Source: Sphaerisporangium flaviroseum (lineage in GTDB: Bacteria > Actinomycetota > Actinomycetes > Streptosporangiales > Streptosporangiaceae). From it: a stretch of 64,000 bases of DNA. Shown here in pieces: positions 43,151-52,374 of this stretch. Every line of letters begins with the position of its first letter. Position 1 is the stretch's first letter. The notes under the pieces are model-generated. The model worked only from the letters and a program-made list of their open reading frames with translations, searched no databases and had not been told where the DNA came from. Both the position numbers and the translations under genes were made by a program. The stretch is taken from the NCBI RefSeq assembly GCF_039537005.1, contig NZ_BAAAZR010000002.1, positions 186,001-250,000 on the forward strand. Reading direction: 5' to 3'.

Positions 43151-43821
43151 TCAGGGTACTCGTCGTCGACGACGACTTCATGGTGGCCCGGGTCCACACC
43201 GGCTACGTGACCAGGACACCCGGGTTCCACGTCACGGGCATGGCCCACACGGGCGAAGCCGCCCTCGCCGCGGTCGCCGCCCACCGGCCGGACCTCGTGC
43301 TGCTCGACATCTACCTGCCCGACATGTCAGGGCTGGAGGTACTCCGTGCGCTGCGCGGCTCCGCCATCCCGGTGGACGTGCTCGTCATCACCGCGGCCCG
43401 CGATCTGTCCACGGTGCGTACGGCGATGCGGGGCGGAGCGGTGCATTACCTGATCAAGCCGTTCACGCCGGCCGCGCTCACCGAACGGCTGGAGGACTAT
43501 GCGAAGTCGCGCCACAGGCTCGCCGCGCTCGGCCCCAGCGCCGATCAGAGCGACGTGGACAGGCTGTTCGGCGTGGCCCGCGTTCCCGCCCTGCCGAAAG
43601 GGCTGTCCGCCGCGACCTGCGCTCTGGTCGCCGAGGCGCTGAGGACCGCCGGGTCGGACCTCTCCTCAGCCGAGGCCGCCGAGCTGACGGGGCTGTCCCG
43701 GGTGAGCGCCCGCCGTTACCTCGAGTACCTGTGCGAGTCGGGCAGAGCCGCGCTCCAGCCCCGGTACGGCACCATGGGGCGTCCCGAGCACCGCTACATC
43801 TGGACGGGTTCAGGGGTCTGA
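43147..43821 (+). CDS. CitB/DcuR-family response regulator (second system)
   Basis: 224 residues. Acidic pocket D8-D9-D10, phospho-acceptor Asp54 (LVLLDIYLPDMSG), ITAARD, and HYLIKPFTPAAL. The C-terminal HTH contains SSAEAAELTGLSRVSARRYL. It is closely parallel to the regulator at 26200-26871, including the receiver-linker length, so the two systems arose by duplication. ATG overlaps the kinase stop (ATGA). Confidence 0.92.
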   Translation: MIRVLVVDDDFMVARVHTGYVTRTPGFHVTGMAHTGEAALAAVAAHRPDLVLLDIYLPDMSGLEVLRALRGSAIPVDVLVITAARDLSTVRTAMRGGAVHYLIKPFTPAALTERLEDYAKSRHRLAALGPSADQSDVDRLFGVARVPALPKGLSAATCALVAEALRTAGSDLSSAEAAELTGLSRVSARRYLEYLCESGRAALQPRYGTMGRPEHRYIWTGSGV

Positions 43822-43953
43822 GGCCTCCGCCGATCCTCGGCCCGCGCGGGCCGATCCGGCCTGGCGCGCGAGCGAGGTCCTCGGCACCTCCAGGACGGGC
43901 GGGCACACCCGGCCGAGTAAGGTCGGATGGCACATCAAAGGGGAGGAGTCCGA

Positions 43954-44610
43954 GTGGTCCGGGCGCTGGTGTTCGATGTGGGGGAGACGCTGATCGACGA
44001 GACGCGCATCTGGTCGCGGTGGGCCGACCGGCTGGGAGTCTCGCGCTTCGTCATGCTCGGGGTGCTGGGCGGGATGGCCGCGCTCGACCGGTCGCACAAG
44101 GACGCCTTCGAGGTGGTGCGGCCCGGCATCGACGTGTACGCCGAGATCGACGCCTGGCGCCGCGACGATCCCGGCGGGCTGCGCGAGAACTTCGACGCCG
44201 ACGACCTCTACCCTGACGTACGGCCCGGTCTGGCGGCGCTGCGCGCGGCGGGGTACCAGCTGATCGTCGCGGGCAACCAACCCCCGCAGGCCTATGACGC
44301 GCTCGTCGCGATGAGCCTTCCGGTCGACGCCGTTCACACCTCGGCCGGGTGGGGCGTCAGCAAGCCGCGACCCGAATTCTTCCAGAAGGTCGCCGCCGTC
44401 GCCGGGCGGGACCCCGGCGAGATCCTGTACGTGGGGGACCGGCTCGACAACGACGTGCTCCCGGCCCGCGAGGCCGGGATGCGCACGGCGCTGCTGCGCC
44501 GCGGCCCGTGGGGCTACCTGCACGCTGAGCGCCCCGGGGCACTCCAGGCGGACATGATCGTCGACGGCATCCCCGAGATCGCCACCGTCCTCGCCGAGCG
44601 CGGTCTGTGA
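43954..44610 (+). CDS. HAD-superfamily hydrolase
   Basis: 218 residues. Motif I is VFDVGETLIDE: the first Asp is present but the usual second Asp is Gly, a substitution found in some HAD subfamilies including dehalogenase-like ones. Motif III Lys is in GVSKPRPEFF and motif IV is YVGDRLDNDVLPA. Substrate unknown. GTG at 43954 was preferred because GGAGGAG lies 5 nt upstream and is itself inside the longer open frame that begins at an ATG 27 nt earlier. Confidence 0.85.
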   Translation: MVRALVFDVGETLIDETRIWSRWADRLGVSRFVMLGVLGGMAALDRSHKDAFEVVRPGIDVYAEIDAWRRDDPGGLRENFDADDLYPDVRPGLAALRAAGYQLIVAGNQPPQAYDALVAMSLPVDAVHTSAGWGVSKPRPEFFQKVAAVAGRDPGEILYVGDRLDNDVLPAREAGMRTALLRRGPWGYLHAERPGALQADMIVDGIPEIATVLAERGL

Positions 44611-44619
44611 CCGCGAGGT

Positions 44620-46593
44620 TCAGAGGTGGTTGTCCGGCTCGGGGGTGGGTTCCGGGGCGGAGGTGAGGGAGCGGGGGTCCAGGTCGCGCTGGTCCAGCGG
44701 CGCGGCGTCGCCGGTGAGGATGATCAGGGCGTGCGGCACGAGGACGACGGCGGTGGTGCCGCCGTACGGTGAGCGGCGGATGCTGACCTTGATGTCGTGC
44801 CGGATGGCGAGCTGGCTCACCACGAACAGCCCCAGACGGTCGCTGTCGGCCAGGTTGAACTCCGGCGGGTTGGCCAGCCGGCGGTTGATCTCGCCGCGGT
44901 CCTCCTCGCTCATCCCAAGGCCCCGGTCCTCGACCTCGATGGCGAAGCCCCGGCCCACCAGCTCTCCCCTGACGGTCACCCGGGTGCTGGGCGGGGAGAA
45001 GACGGTGGCGTTCTCCACCAGCTCGGCGAGCATGTGGATCACGTCGGCCACCGCCGTGCCGACCACCGCGGCGTCGGACATCGGCATCACGGTGACACGC
45101 GTGTAGTCCTCGACCTCCGCGACCGCTCCCCGTACGACGTCGTGCATGGGGACGGGCTTGCGCCACGCCCGTCCGGCTGGGGCGCCGGACAGGATGATCA
45201 GGCCCTCCGCCTGGCGGCGCATGCGCGTGGTGAGGTGGTCGAGCCTGAACAGATCGGACAGGGCGTCGGGGGCGCTGGTCTTCCGCTGCATCGAGTCGAG
45301 CTGGGTGAGCTGGCGGTGCAGCAGCGACTGGTTGCGCCGGGCGAGGTTGCGGAACACGAGGCTGATGCCCTTGCGCAGATCGGCCTGGCCCACCGCGGCC
45401 TCGACGGCGGTCCTGCGCACGGTCGAGAACGCCTGGGCCACATCCTGCACCTCCAGCGTGGTGCCGGTGACCGGGATCGGCGGCGCCTCGCTCTCGACGT
45501 TCACGGCCTCGCCGGCGCGCAGCTTGGCCACGACACGGGGGAGTCGTACGTCGGCCAGGTCCAGGGCCGAGCTGCGCAGGCCGGCCAGCTCCTGCGCGAG
45601 GCCGCGGCCGAGCCGCGCGGACAGCACCACGGCGAGGATGATCGCGAGGAGGCCGAGACCGGCGGCGATGACGATCTGCGCGATGATCCCCGAGGCGGTG
45701 GCGTCGGTTCGCTCGTTGAGCAGCTTGGCGCGGCTGGCGACGAGCTGGTCGGTCCGCGAGCCGAGCTGGTTCGCCAGGGGCTGCCAGGCGGCGGACTGCT
45801 CGGGACGGTCGCCCCGGGACACCACCTGGTTCTCCATGGCGGTGAACCGCTTGTAGTCGGCAGAGGCGAGCAGCTCGTCGTACGGCTGCCGCAGCTCCGT
45901 GTCGAGCGCCTGGAGACCGCGGCCGAGCAGCAGCCGGCGACCGGCGACCATCTGGGCGAACGCGCGCTGCTCCTCCTCGGTCAGCGAGCCCTGCAGGATG
46001 GCGCCGGACAGCAGCGCGTCCTCCTGGGACAGCAGCTCGCGCGACCTGACCACCGTCTGCAGGCCCGCGGCCTTCCTGTAGAGGGCCAGCTCGGGCACGG
46101 TGACGAGCTGGTCGTACATCTGGTAGAGCGATTCCTGGATCTCGGTGTACTCCAGCACCGCCTGGAGGCGGTCGGTGGCGCGGGCGTCGACGTCCTCGCG
46201 GATCACGCTGAGCCTGTCGAGCTCCCTCTCCAGCTCGGCCATGCTCTGCACCACGTCGGGGCCGGTCGCCGAGCGGCCCTCCAGCGAGGTGGCGCGCTGG
46301 TGGAACAGGGTCACCGCCCTGTCGGTCTCCTCGCGTGCGGCCGAGAGGCGCCCGCCGTCGGGCGAGGTGCCGCTCAGGAAGATGGCGGAAAGCTGCCGCT
46401 CCTGCTGGACGTGGTTGGCGAGAATTCCCGCCGGGGTCGCCACCTGATCGAACAGGGTGACGGCTCTGCGCAGATCGAAGTAGTCGCCGACGATGTGCCC
46501 GGTGATAAAGCTCCAGAGCACGATTAGCGCGACAATCGGCAGGCTGAGCAGCGAGTATAACTTAAACCGAATAGTACGATTCTGAGGGGCCAT
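44620..46593 (-). CDS. Nitrate/nitrite-sensor (NIT) histidine kinase-like protein, CvnA type
   Basis: 657 residues. Membrane helix near the N-terminus (LYSLLSLPIVALIVLWSFIT), an extracellular NIT domain of about 240 residues (SRELLSQEDALLSGAILQGS), a second helix (IVIAAGLGLLAIILAVVLSA), a HAMP-like linker, then a helical region (LARRNQSLLHRQLTQLDSMQ) and a GHKL ATPase with N-box ELVENATVFSPPSTRVTV. Layout is that of CvnA of actinobacterial conservons, but no roadblock, DUF742 or GTPase gene is beside it. The conserved phospho-His context is weak. ATG at 46593; upstream in-frame ATG at 46683 lies in the neighbouring gene. Confidence 0.82.
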   Translation of the reverse strand: MAPQNRTIRFKLYSLLSLPIVALIVLWSFITGHIVGDYFDLRRAVTLFDQVATPAGILANHVQQERQLSAIFLSGTSPDGGRLSAAREETDRAVTLFHQRATSLEGRSATGPDVVQSMAELERELDRLSVIREDVDARATDRLQAVLEYTEIQESLYQMYDQLVTVPELALYRKAAGLQTVVRSRELLSQEDALLSGAILQGSLTEEEQRAFAQMVAGRRLLLGRGLQALDTELRQPYDELLASADYKRFTAMENQVVSRGDRPEQSAAWQPLANQLGSRTDQLVASRAKLLNERTDATASGIIAQIVIAAGLGLLAIILAVVLSARLGRGLAQELAGLRSSALDLADVRLPRVVAKLRAGEAVNVESEAPPIPVTGTTLEVQDVAQAFSTVRRTAVEAAVGQADLRKGISLVFRNLARRNQSLLHRQLTQLDSMQRKTSAPDALSDLFRLDHLTTRMRRQAEGLIILSGAPAGRAWRKPVPMHDVVRGAVAEVEDYTRVTVMPMSDAAVVGTAVADVIHMLAELVENATVFSPPSTRVTVRGELVGRGFAIEVEDRGLGMSEEDRGEINRRLANPPEFNLADSDRLGLFVVSQLAIRHDIKVSIRRSPYGGTTAVVLVPHALIILTGDAAPLDQRDLDPRSLTSAPEPTPEPDNHL

Positions 46594-46672
46594 GTCTCCG
46601 CGCCTTGCGTGAGGCCTATAAAAGGTACTTCTTGCTAATACCGCGCCCAATTGCGAAAAGATCGCTGTGAGG

Positions 46673-47995
46673 TTAGCACCCACGGCCGACCTCCGTGGCG
46701 GAGTTGACGAGGTGCACGCGGCCGGCCTGGTCGCCGCCCGTCACCGTGGCGACGCACCGCCCCGGCCCGTCCTCGATCAACGTGCGGTAGGGATCGCTCT
46801 CGTCCGCGTCGATGGCGAACACCGCGAAGTCGCAACGCGCGCCCCGGTCGAGGGCGCCGATCCGGTCGGGCCCCTCGTCGAGTCCGAGCGCCCGGGCGCC
46901 TCCGATGGTGGCCGCCTCGATCAGGCGGCGGGCGAGATCCGGCGACCGGTACCCCTGCTGCCGGGCGAGCGCGTGCAGCAGCCGGACGTCCTCCAGCAGG
47001 TCGAGCGAGGGCGAGGAGGCGAGCGAGTCGGTGCCGACCGCGATCGCGCTGCCCTCCGCCAGCAGCGCGGCGACCGGCGGCCCGTCGAGGCCGAGAGTGC
47101 GGTTGGAACGCGGGCACAGCGCCACGCTCACCCCGCGCTCGCGCAGCAGCGCCCGTTCCCCGGCGTCGAGGTGGACGCCATGGGCGATATGGCAGTGCGG
47201 TCCCAGCAGGCCCAGCGCGTCAAGGAAGGCGACCGGCCCGTGACCGGTGCCTCCGGCGCGCAGGATCTCGAAGTCGAAACCCAGGTCGCGCACCAGGCGG
47301 GCGATCGGTCCCGTGCCCGAGATCGTGTACTCACGCTCGTGGACCGACTCCAGCAGGTGGATGTGCTGGCGCAGCCCGAACCTGCGGGCGAGGACCGCCA
47401 GATCGGCGAGCACCCCGGTGTCGAGGGTGTAGGGGGCATGAGGCGAGATCCCGATCAAGCCCGTCCCGGCGTCCCCCGCGCCGCCGAGCTCGCGAACCGT
47501 CGAGGTCAGGTGGTGGCGCCCGGTCTCCGCCCAGCTCGCGTCGGTGTCGCCGAGTACTTCCAGGTAGGAGATCCCGCCCAGGCCCGTCTGGCTGAGCGCG
47601 GGCATGGCCTCGACGTCGGTGACCACGTCCGCCACGGCGGTGGTGCCGTGGCGGAGCGCCAGGAGGGCGCCCTCGCGTGCGCTCGCCGCCCAGTCGGTCC
47701 TCACAGGGGAGAAGTAGACCGCGTCGAAGGCGGCCGACCACTCCTCGAAGCTGTCGTAGGCGCGCCGGCCCACCTCGGCCATGCGCGTGAACTGCAGGTG
47801 GGTGTGGGCGTTGACCAGGCCGGCGACGACGACCCCCGGCCACCGGACCTCCTCCTCTTCTGGATGGGCGGCGAGGATCTCGCGGCGGGGCCCGACCGCG
47901 AGCACCCTGCCCCGCCGTACGGCGATCGCGCCATCGAGGATGGGCGGGCGCGAGACCGGGATGACATGTGGCGCCGAGTGGATCACGGCACCCAT
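46673..47995 (-). CDS. Amidohydrolase (aminohydrolase/deaminase type)
   Basis: 440 residues. Metal-dependent amidohydrolase motifs: HxH in GLVNAHTHLQFTRM, SPHAPYTLDTG, HIHLLES, HIAHGVHLD, and catalytic Asp in GTDSLASSPSLDLLEDVRLL. Pattern is that of MtaD/TrzN-like deaminases, which include methylthioadenosine, guanine and aminodeoxyfutalosine deaminases; the substrate cannot be fixed from sequence alone. It overlaps the EcfT gene by 13 nt, so substrate is probably what the ECF system imports, or a product of it (inference). Confidence 0.82.
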   Translation of the reverse strand: MGAVIHSAPHVIPVSRPPILDGAIAVRRGRVLAVGPRREILAAHPEEEEVRWPGVVVAGLVNAHTHLQFTRMAEVGRRAYDSFEEWSAAFDAVYFSPVRTDWAASAREGALLALRHGTTAVADVVTDVEAMPALSQTGLGGISYLEVLGDTDASWAETGRHHLTSTVRELGGAGDAGTGLIGISPHAPYTLDTGVLADLAVLARRFGLRQHIHLLESVHEREYTISGTGPIARLVRDLGFDFEILRAGGTGHGPVAFLDALGLLGPHCHIAHGVHLDAGERALLRERGVSVALCPRSNRTLGLDGPPVAALLAEGSAIAVGTDSLASSPSLDLLEDVRLLHALARQQGYRSPDLARRLIEAATIGGARALGLDEGPDRIGALDRGARCDFAVFAIDADESDPYRTLIEDGPGRCVATVTGGDQAGRVHLVNSATEVGRGC

Positions 47996-48804
47996 ACGGT
48001 CTCCGTCAGGCCGAGGAACTTGGCGGTGACCATCGCCGCGGCCATGACGGCGAAGCCCGCGAGGACCAGGTAGTCGACCCGGTCGAAGGCGAGCTCGCGC
48101 ATCCACGTGCGGTGCCTGCCGCCGAAGCCGCGCAGGTCCATGGCGTTCACGGTGTCCTCCGCGTCGATCAGCGCGTTCACGGTCACGGGCAGGACGACCG
48201 GCCCCAGTGTGATCAGCCTCTTCACCGGGTTACGGCTGCGGCTGTGCTCGTACCCTCTGAGCCGCTGGGCGTCCACGGTCTCCTGGAGGCTCGCCCAGGT
48301 GGAGGGCAGGAACCGGAACGTCAGGTCCACGCCGTAGGCCAGCCGCTGGGACAGCCCGAGCCGCGCGAACGCCACCCCGAGGTCCGAGGGCGCGATGTTG
48401 AACGCCACCGGGAAGCCCACCATGGCGAGAGTGGTGTACCGCAGGAAGATGGTCGCCGCGTACGACAGGGTGGTCCAGGTGACGGCACTGTGGGTGACCG
48501 GGACCGTGAACAGGACCTCGGCGTCCCCGGCGGAGCGGGTGTCCACCGAGGTCAGGATGCTGTTCACCACGACCAGAACGGTGGTGAAGGCCAGCATGAC
48601 CGCCCAGTTGGCCCGCACACCGCGCCACGGGATGCCCGCGGCGCGGTAGTACACCACGGCGGCCGCGGCGCACAGGAGCACGCCGCGAAGGTCGTCGATC
48701 CCCGCCACGGCCACCAGGTAGAGCACGGGAACCAGCAGGAGCAGGCGCGGATCGCGGCGGCTCAGGAAGGAACCCGCGCCCAGGTAGCGCGGCGTGACAT
48801 CCAC
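47983..48804 (-). CDS. ecfT: Energy-coupling factor transporter T component
   Basis: 273 residues with five to six membrane helices. The two coupling-helix motifs of the A-R-G type are seen as DAQRLRGYE and NAMDLRGFG in the cytoplasmic region near residues 170-230, which contact the A subunits. Starts GTG 4 nt after the S-component stop. Together with A1A2 and S it makes a complete ECF importer. Confidence 0.9.
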   Translation of the reverse strand: MDVTPRYLGAGSFLSRRDPRLLLLVPVLYLVAVAGIDDLRGVLLCAAAAVVYYRAAGIPWRGVRANWAVMLAFTTVLVVVNSILTSVDTRSAGDAEVLFTVPVTHSAVTWTTLSYAATIFLRYTTLAMVGFPVAFNIAPSDLGVAFARLGLSQRLAYGVDLTFRFLPSTWASLQETVDAQRLRGYEHSRSRNPVKRLITLGPVVLPVTVNALIDAEDTVNAMDLRGFGGRHRTWMRELAFDRVDYLVLAGFAVMAAAMVTAKFLGLTETVWVP

Positions 48805-48808
48805 CTGG

Positions 48809-49372
48809 TTACCGTCCGGTCCGCTTGGAGAGCGGTTCCCAGAGCGCGTCCAGCGCCGGGGTCAGGATGACGACGGCGATGGCGTTCGACAGCAGCGCGG
48901 GCCCGTAGTTCAGCGTCAGGAAGGTGTTGAAGTCGATGCCCTGGACCCAGATGTCGGTGATGACGAACAGCAGGCCGAGGGCGGTGGCGAGCAGCGCGCC
49001 GAGGGCGGTCACGATCAGGCGCACGGCCTCGTTGGCGATCGGGGGCATGTAGGCGAAGATCAGCCCGGCGATGGCGCCGACCAGGCCGTTGGCGATGCTC
49101 CAGTTCCAGTAGGTCAGGCCGCTGCCCGTGAGCAGGTCGATGATCATGTTGCCGACCAGGCCGGTGAAGAATCCGGCGATGACCCCGAAGCGCTTGCCGA
49201 AGAACGGCACCAGCGCGAAGGCGGGCCGGACGGCGACGGCCTGCGTGCCGGGGATGAGGAAGCTGAACAGCCCGAGCACGGCGTACAGGGCCGCGCCGAC
49301 CGCGCCGAACACGACCGTGCGGGAGGAGATGGCCAGAACCGGTTCGCGTGGGGTTGTCGCGTCTGCGTTCAT
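48809..49372 (-). CDS. ECF transporter substrate-binding S component
   Basis: 187-residue membrane protein with six helices. VVFGAVGAALYAVLGLFSFL, VRPAFALVPFFGKRFGVIAG and TYWNWSIANGLVGAIAGLIF resemble the UPF0397 (MtsT-like) S components, whose substrates are not well established. Specificity therefore stays open. ATG overlaps the ATPase stop (ATGA). Confidence 0.82.
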   Translation of the reverse strand: MNADATTPREPVLAISSRTVVFGAVGAALYAVLGLFSFLIPGTQAVAVRPAFALVPFFGKRFGVIAGFFTGLVGNMIIDLLTGSGLTYWNWSIANGLVGAIAGLIFAYMPPIANEAVRLIVTALGALLATALGLLFVITDIWVQGIDFNTFLTLNYGPALLSNAIAVVILTPALDALWEPLSKRTGR

Positions 49373-51027
49373 GAGGGGGTGGTTCCTTCCTGGGGGGATG
49401 GGTTGGAACGTGAGAGGAGCGAAAGGCGGCGGGCCAGGTCGAAGGGATGGGGGATCGGCCCGATGTCGGTCAGGTGGTCGCGGACCGCCCGCACCAGGCC
49501 GGTGGCCTCGAGTCCCGCACGCGACCACACGTCGCCGGCCCGGGCCAGCTCGGCGGGGGAGGTGTCGGCGACGACGCGTCCCTCGTCCACGACGACGATG
49601 CGGTCGGCGTAGGTGAGCGCGAGGTCGACGTCGTGGGTGATGAAGTAGACGCTCTCGACGCTCTCGGCGGCGAGCGCGTGACCGATGAACTCGGTGGTGG
49701 TGTGCAGGTCCTGCCCGGCCGTGGGCTCGTCGAGGATCAGCGTGCGCGGCCGCATGGCCAGGGCGACCGCCACGGTGAGGCGGCGCTGCTGGCCGAACGA
49801 CAGCGTGCGCGGCGGCCGGTCCATGATGTCCTTCTCGCCGTCGAGGAGCATGGCCCGCAGCACCTTCCTGGACTCCTCGGCGATCTCGGCGGGGCTCATG
49901 CCGAGGTTGCGCGGGCCGAACGCGAGCTCCTGCCCGACCGTGGCGCTGAACAGCGCCTGCCCGGGGTTCTGGAACACGTAGCCGAAGGTCGTGGCCAGGC
50001 TCAGGATCGACCGATCGGCGACGGGGGAGCCGTCCACGAGCACCTGTCCGCGTGAGGCGGCGATGAGCAGGACGGCGGCGCGCAGCAGCGTGGACTTGCC
50101 CGCCCCGTTGGGGCCCAGCACCGCCACCCGCTCGTGCGGGCCGAGGACGAGGTCGATGTCGCCGAGCACGGTCCGCGTGCCGTATCCGAGGGTGACTCCC
50201 TGGTACTCCAGGCGGGGGGTGCCGCCTGTGCCCTCCCGGCGGGGCGGCACCGGTACGGCGGGCAGCTCGTCGGCACGGGCGACCAGGGTGGCGAACGGCA
50301 GCTTGACGTGCCCGGCCGGCGCCATCGCGAGGAACCCCTCGACGGATCCCTGGTACCGGGTCGAGCCCTCCTCCAGGTAGAGCACCTGGGTGGGCTCGAA
50401 CCGGAGGATCTCCTCGACCCGGTGCTCGACCACCACGGCGGCGCCACCCTCGTCGACGAACCTGCGGACCTCCCGCATGAGGCGCAGGCTCGCCGCCGGA
50501 TCGAGGTTGGCCAGCGGCTCGTCCACGACGACGACCTTGGGCCGCATCACCAGCACGCCCGCGAAGGCGACCATCTGCAGCTCCCCGCCGCTGAGCCCGG
50601 CGGTGGCGCGGTCGAGGAGATGGGAGATCCCGACGCGGTCGGCCACCTCGGCGATCCGCCGCCGGATCTCGTCCCGCGGCAGGCCGAGGTTCTCGGGGCC
50701 GAAGGCGATCTCCGCCGCCACGGTCGTGCCGACGATCTGCTTGCGGGGATCCTGCAACATCGTGCCGACGACTCCGGACATGTCGCGGATCGACCGGCCC
50801 GCGACCGGGCGCCCGCCGACCAGGATCTCGCCGGTCACCTGGGCGCGGTAGGCGTGCGGGATCAGGCCGTTGACCAGGCGGAGCAGTGTGCTCTTGCCAC
50901 ACCCCGACGGGCCGCTGACCAGGGAGAGGTCCCCGGGCTCGACGGTGAGGCTGGTCGGGCCAAGGGCTGCCTGCCCGGTCGAAAGGTAGCGGACGGTCGC
51001 GTCACGGACCTCGATGAGCGCGGTCAT
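49369..51027 (-). CDS. ECF transporter ATPase, fused A1-A2
   Basis: 552 residues carrying two ABC ATPase domains in one chain. First: Walker A GPSGCGKST (39-47), signature LSGGEL (145-150), Walker B VVVVDEPLANLD. Second: Walker A GPNGAGKST (305-313), signature LSFGQQRRL, Walker B LILDEPTAGQD. A1/A2 fusion is common in actinobacterial ECF systems. The C-terminus adds about 40 residues. ATG at 51027 is 15 nt from the best RBS (AAAGGAG); an ATG 15 nt upstream is directly behind it, so the start is uncertain. Confidence 0.9.
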   Translation of the reverse strand: MTALIEVRDATVRYLSTGQAALGPTSLTVEPGDLSLVSGPSGCGKSTLLRLVNGLIPHAYRAQVTGEILVGGRPVAGRSIRDMSGVVGTMLQDPRKQIVGTTVAAEIAFGPENLGLPRDEIRRRIAEVADRVGISHLLDRATAGLSGGELQMVAFAGVLVMRPKVVVVDEPLANLDPAASLRLMREVRRFVDEGGAAVVVEHRVEEILRFEPTQVLYLEEGSTRYQGSVEGFLAMAPAGHVKLPFATLVARADELPAVPVPPRREGTGGTPRLEYQGVTLGYGTRTVLGDIDLVLGPHERVAVLGPNGAGKSTLLRAAVLLIAASRGQVLVDGSPVADRSILSLATTFGYVFQNPGQALFSATVGQELAFGPRNLGMSPAEIAEESRKVLRAMLLDGEKDIMDRPPRTLSFGQQRRLTVAVALAMRPRTLILDEPTAGQDLHTTTEFIGHALAAESVESVYFITHDVDLALTYADRIVVVDEGRVVADTSPAELARAGDVWSRAGLEATGLVRAVRDHLTDIGPIPHPFDLARRLSLLSRSNPSPQEGTTPS

Positions 51028-51329
51028 GACGGGATCACCCATCTCCTTTCGAAGTGCGGAGCTGCGCGGGAGCTCGTACCGGACCTGTGTCCAGAGGAGA
51101 TTAAAGGGGAGATCAACACCTGAGCGCAATTGCGGGTGGGGAGCCGTGTCTGAGAAGACGTGACCGAATCATGCGCTTACGGCTAGCTGAATTACGGGGG
51201 GATGAAGCCGGCGCCCGTGCGCGTTACGGGGGTGTTTCGAACGCCGGTGATGAATTTCCGGGTAACAGAGAGAGGCCGGCCAGGTGATCTCGCTGCTTGA
51301 GTGAAGCGCACATATGTGCCGGGCCGAGG
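51028..51329. other. 302-bp leader region of the ECF operon, nothing identified
   Basis: I looked for a vitamin riboswitch on the minus strand because ECF operons often have one, and found no TPP-, cobalamin- or FMN-type conserved core. Three CGTAA words occur at irregular spacing. A small palindrome CACATATGTG lies at 51309-51318 near the end of the next gene. Confidence 0.4.
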
Positions 51330-52205
51330 TCAGGCGGCGGTCAGTGAGAGCAGATGGCTGCCGGCGCGCCTGGCCTCGTCGATGCTGGTGTTGAACACGC
51401 GCTCCACCTCCCGGGCCTGCCCGCTCAGCCTGTCGATGTGCGGGATGGCCAGCCGGTCCTGGACGGTCTCGGCCAGGAGCCGCTCGTAGTCGGGGGTGCG
51501 CTCCCGCAGCACCCCCAGCTGCCGGTAGGCCCGGTAGACCGCGTCGGCCCTCCGCACCTCGCGGGCGTACTCCTCCAGCGCCGTCACCCGGGCCGCGAGC
51601 GAGCGGCGTGCCTGGTCGAGCACCTCGTCGTACGGCGTGAAGACCCCGGCGATGTCGGCGGGCACGTCGCGGGGCACGATCCGCTCGTGCTCCGCCCGCG
51701 TACGGGTCAGATCGGCCAGCCGCGTCGCCAGCCGCCAGACCTCGGCCGGCAGGGTCACGGAGTTGTCGATGGAATCCAGCAGGCCGGCGCCGTCGACCTG
51801 CGAGGCCAGCACGTCCTCCACGGCCCCCTGGGCTCGCGCCAGCAGTTCGCGGCAGGCGGGGTCGAGGTCTTCGGGAAGGACGAACCGGTCGGAGTGCTCG
51901 ACGGCCACGCGGAGCCGCCGGCGGGCCTCACGCTGCTTGGGGTCGCCCGCCGCCACCTGGGCGCCGCGGAGGACCGTGACGACGACCCCGAGCACGAACA
52001 TGCCCCAGGGGCCGGTCAGCAGCAGGGCGAGGAGCAGGAGGAACGCGACGGTCACGACGGTGAGCCGGCCGGGGCCGCAGGGCCGGGGAACGACTCCGGC
52101 GCGGGCGGACTTGAGCGCCCCAGGGCTGCTCCGGAGGATCTGCGCGACGTTGGCGGGCAGGGACGGGTCGAGGACAAGCTCCGGGGTGGGCTTACGTGGG
52201 TCCAC
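51330..52205 (-). CDS. Hypothetical membrane-anchored protein
   Basis: 291 residues not recognised as a named family. After about 50 polar residues there is a hydrophobic hairpin (LTVVTVAFLLLLALLLTGPW, then MFVLGVVVTVL), followed by about 200 mostly helical, charged residues with coiled-coil character (ALEEYAREVRRADAVYRAYR). This suggests a membrane-anchored cytoplasmic helical scaffold. GTG at 52205 has GAGGAGG 5 nt upstream. Confidence 0.7.
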   Translation of the reverse strand: MDPRKPTPELVLDPSLPANVAQILRSSPGALKSARAGVVPRPCGPGRLTVVTVAFLLLLALLLTGPWGMFVLGVVVTVLRGAQVAAGDPKQREARRRLRVAVEHSDRFVLPEDLDPACRELLARAQGAVEDVLASQVDGAGLLDSIDNSVTLPAEVWRLATRLADLTRTRAEHERIVPRDVPADIAGVFTPYDEVLDQARRSLAARVTALEEYAREVRRADAVYRAYRQLGVLRERTPDYERLLAETVQDRLAIPHIDRLSGQAREVERVFNTSIDEARRAGSHLLSLTAA

Positions 52206-52374
52206 TTGACCTCCTCGGGGGGAAGGTGGCGGAGCCCATGTCGGGCTCACTCCTTTACATCACGCGCCGGTCGACGCCACGATGGCAGACGCCACGTACT
52301 GGACATGTTCTTTTGCCACTGTGCTCCTACCGCCTTCTTCGCGTGGACATACAGCGCATATAGGGTTGCAAGTG

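Noticed and set aside
51028..51329. Vitamin riboswitch upstream of the ECF operon
   Set aside because: No TPP, cobalamin or FMN conserved core could be found on the minus strand.
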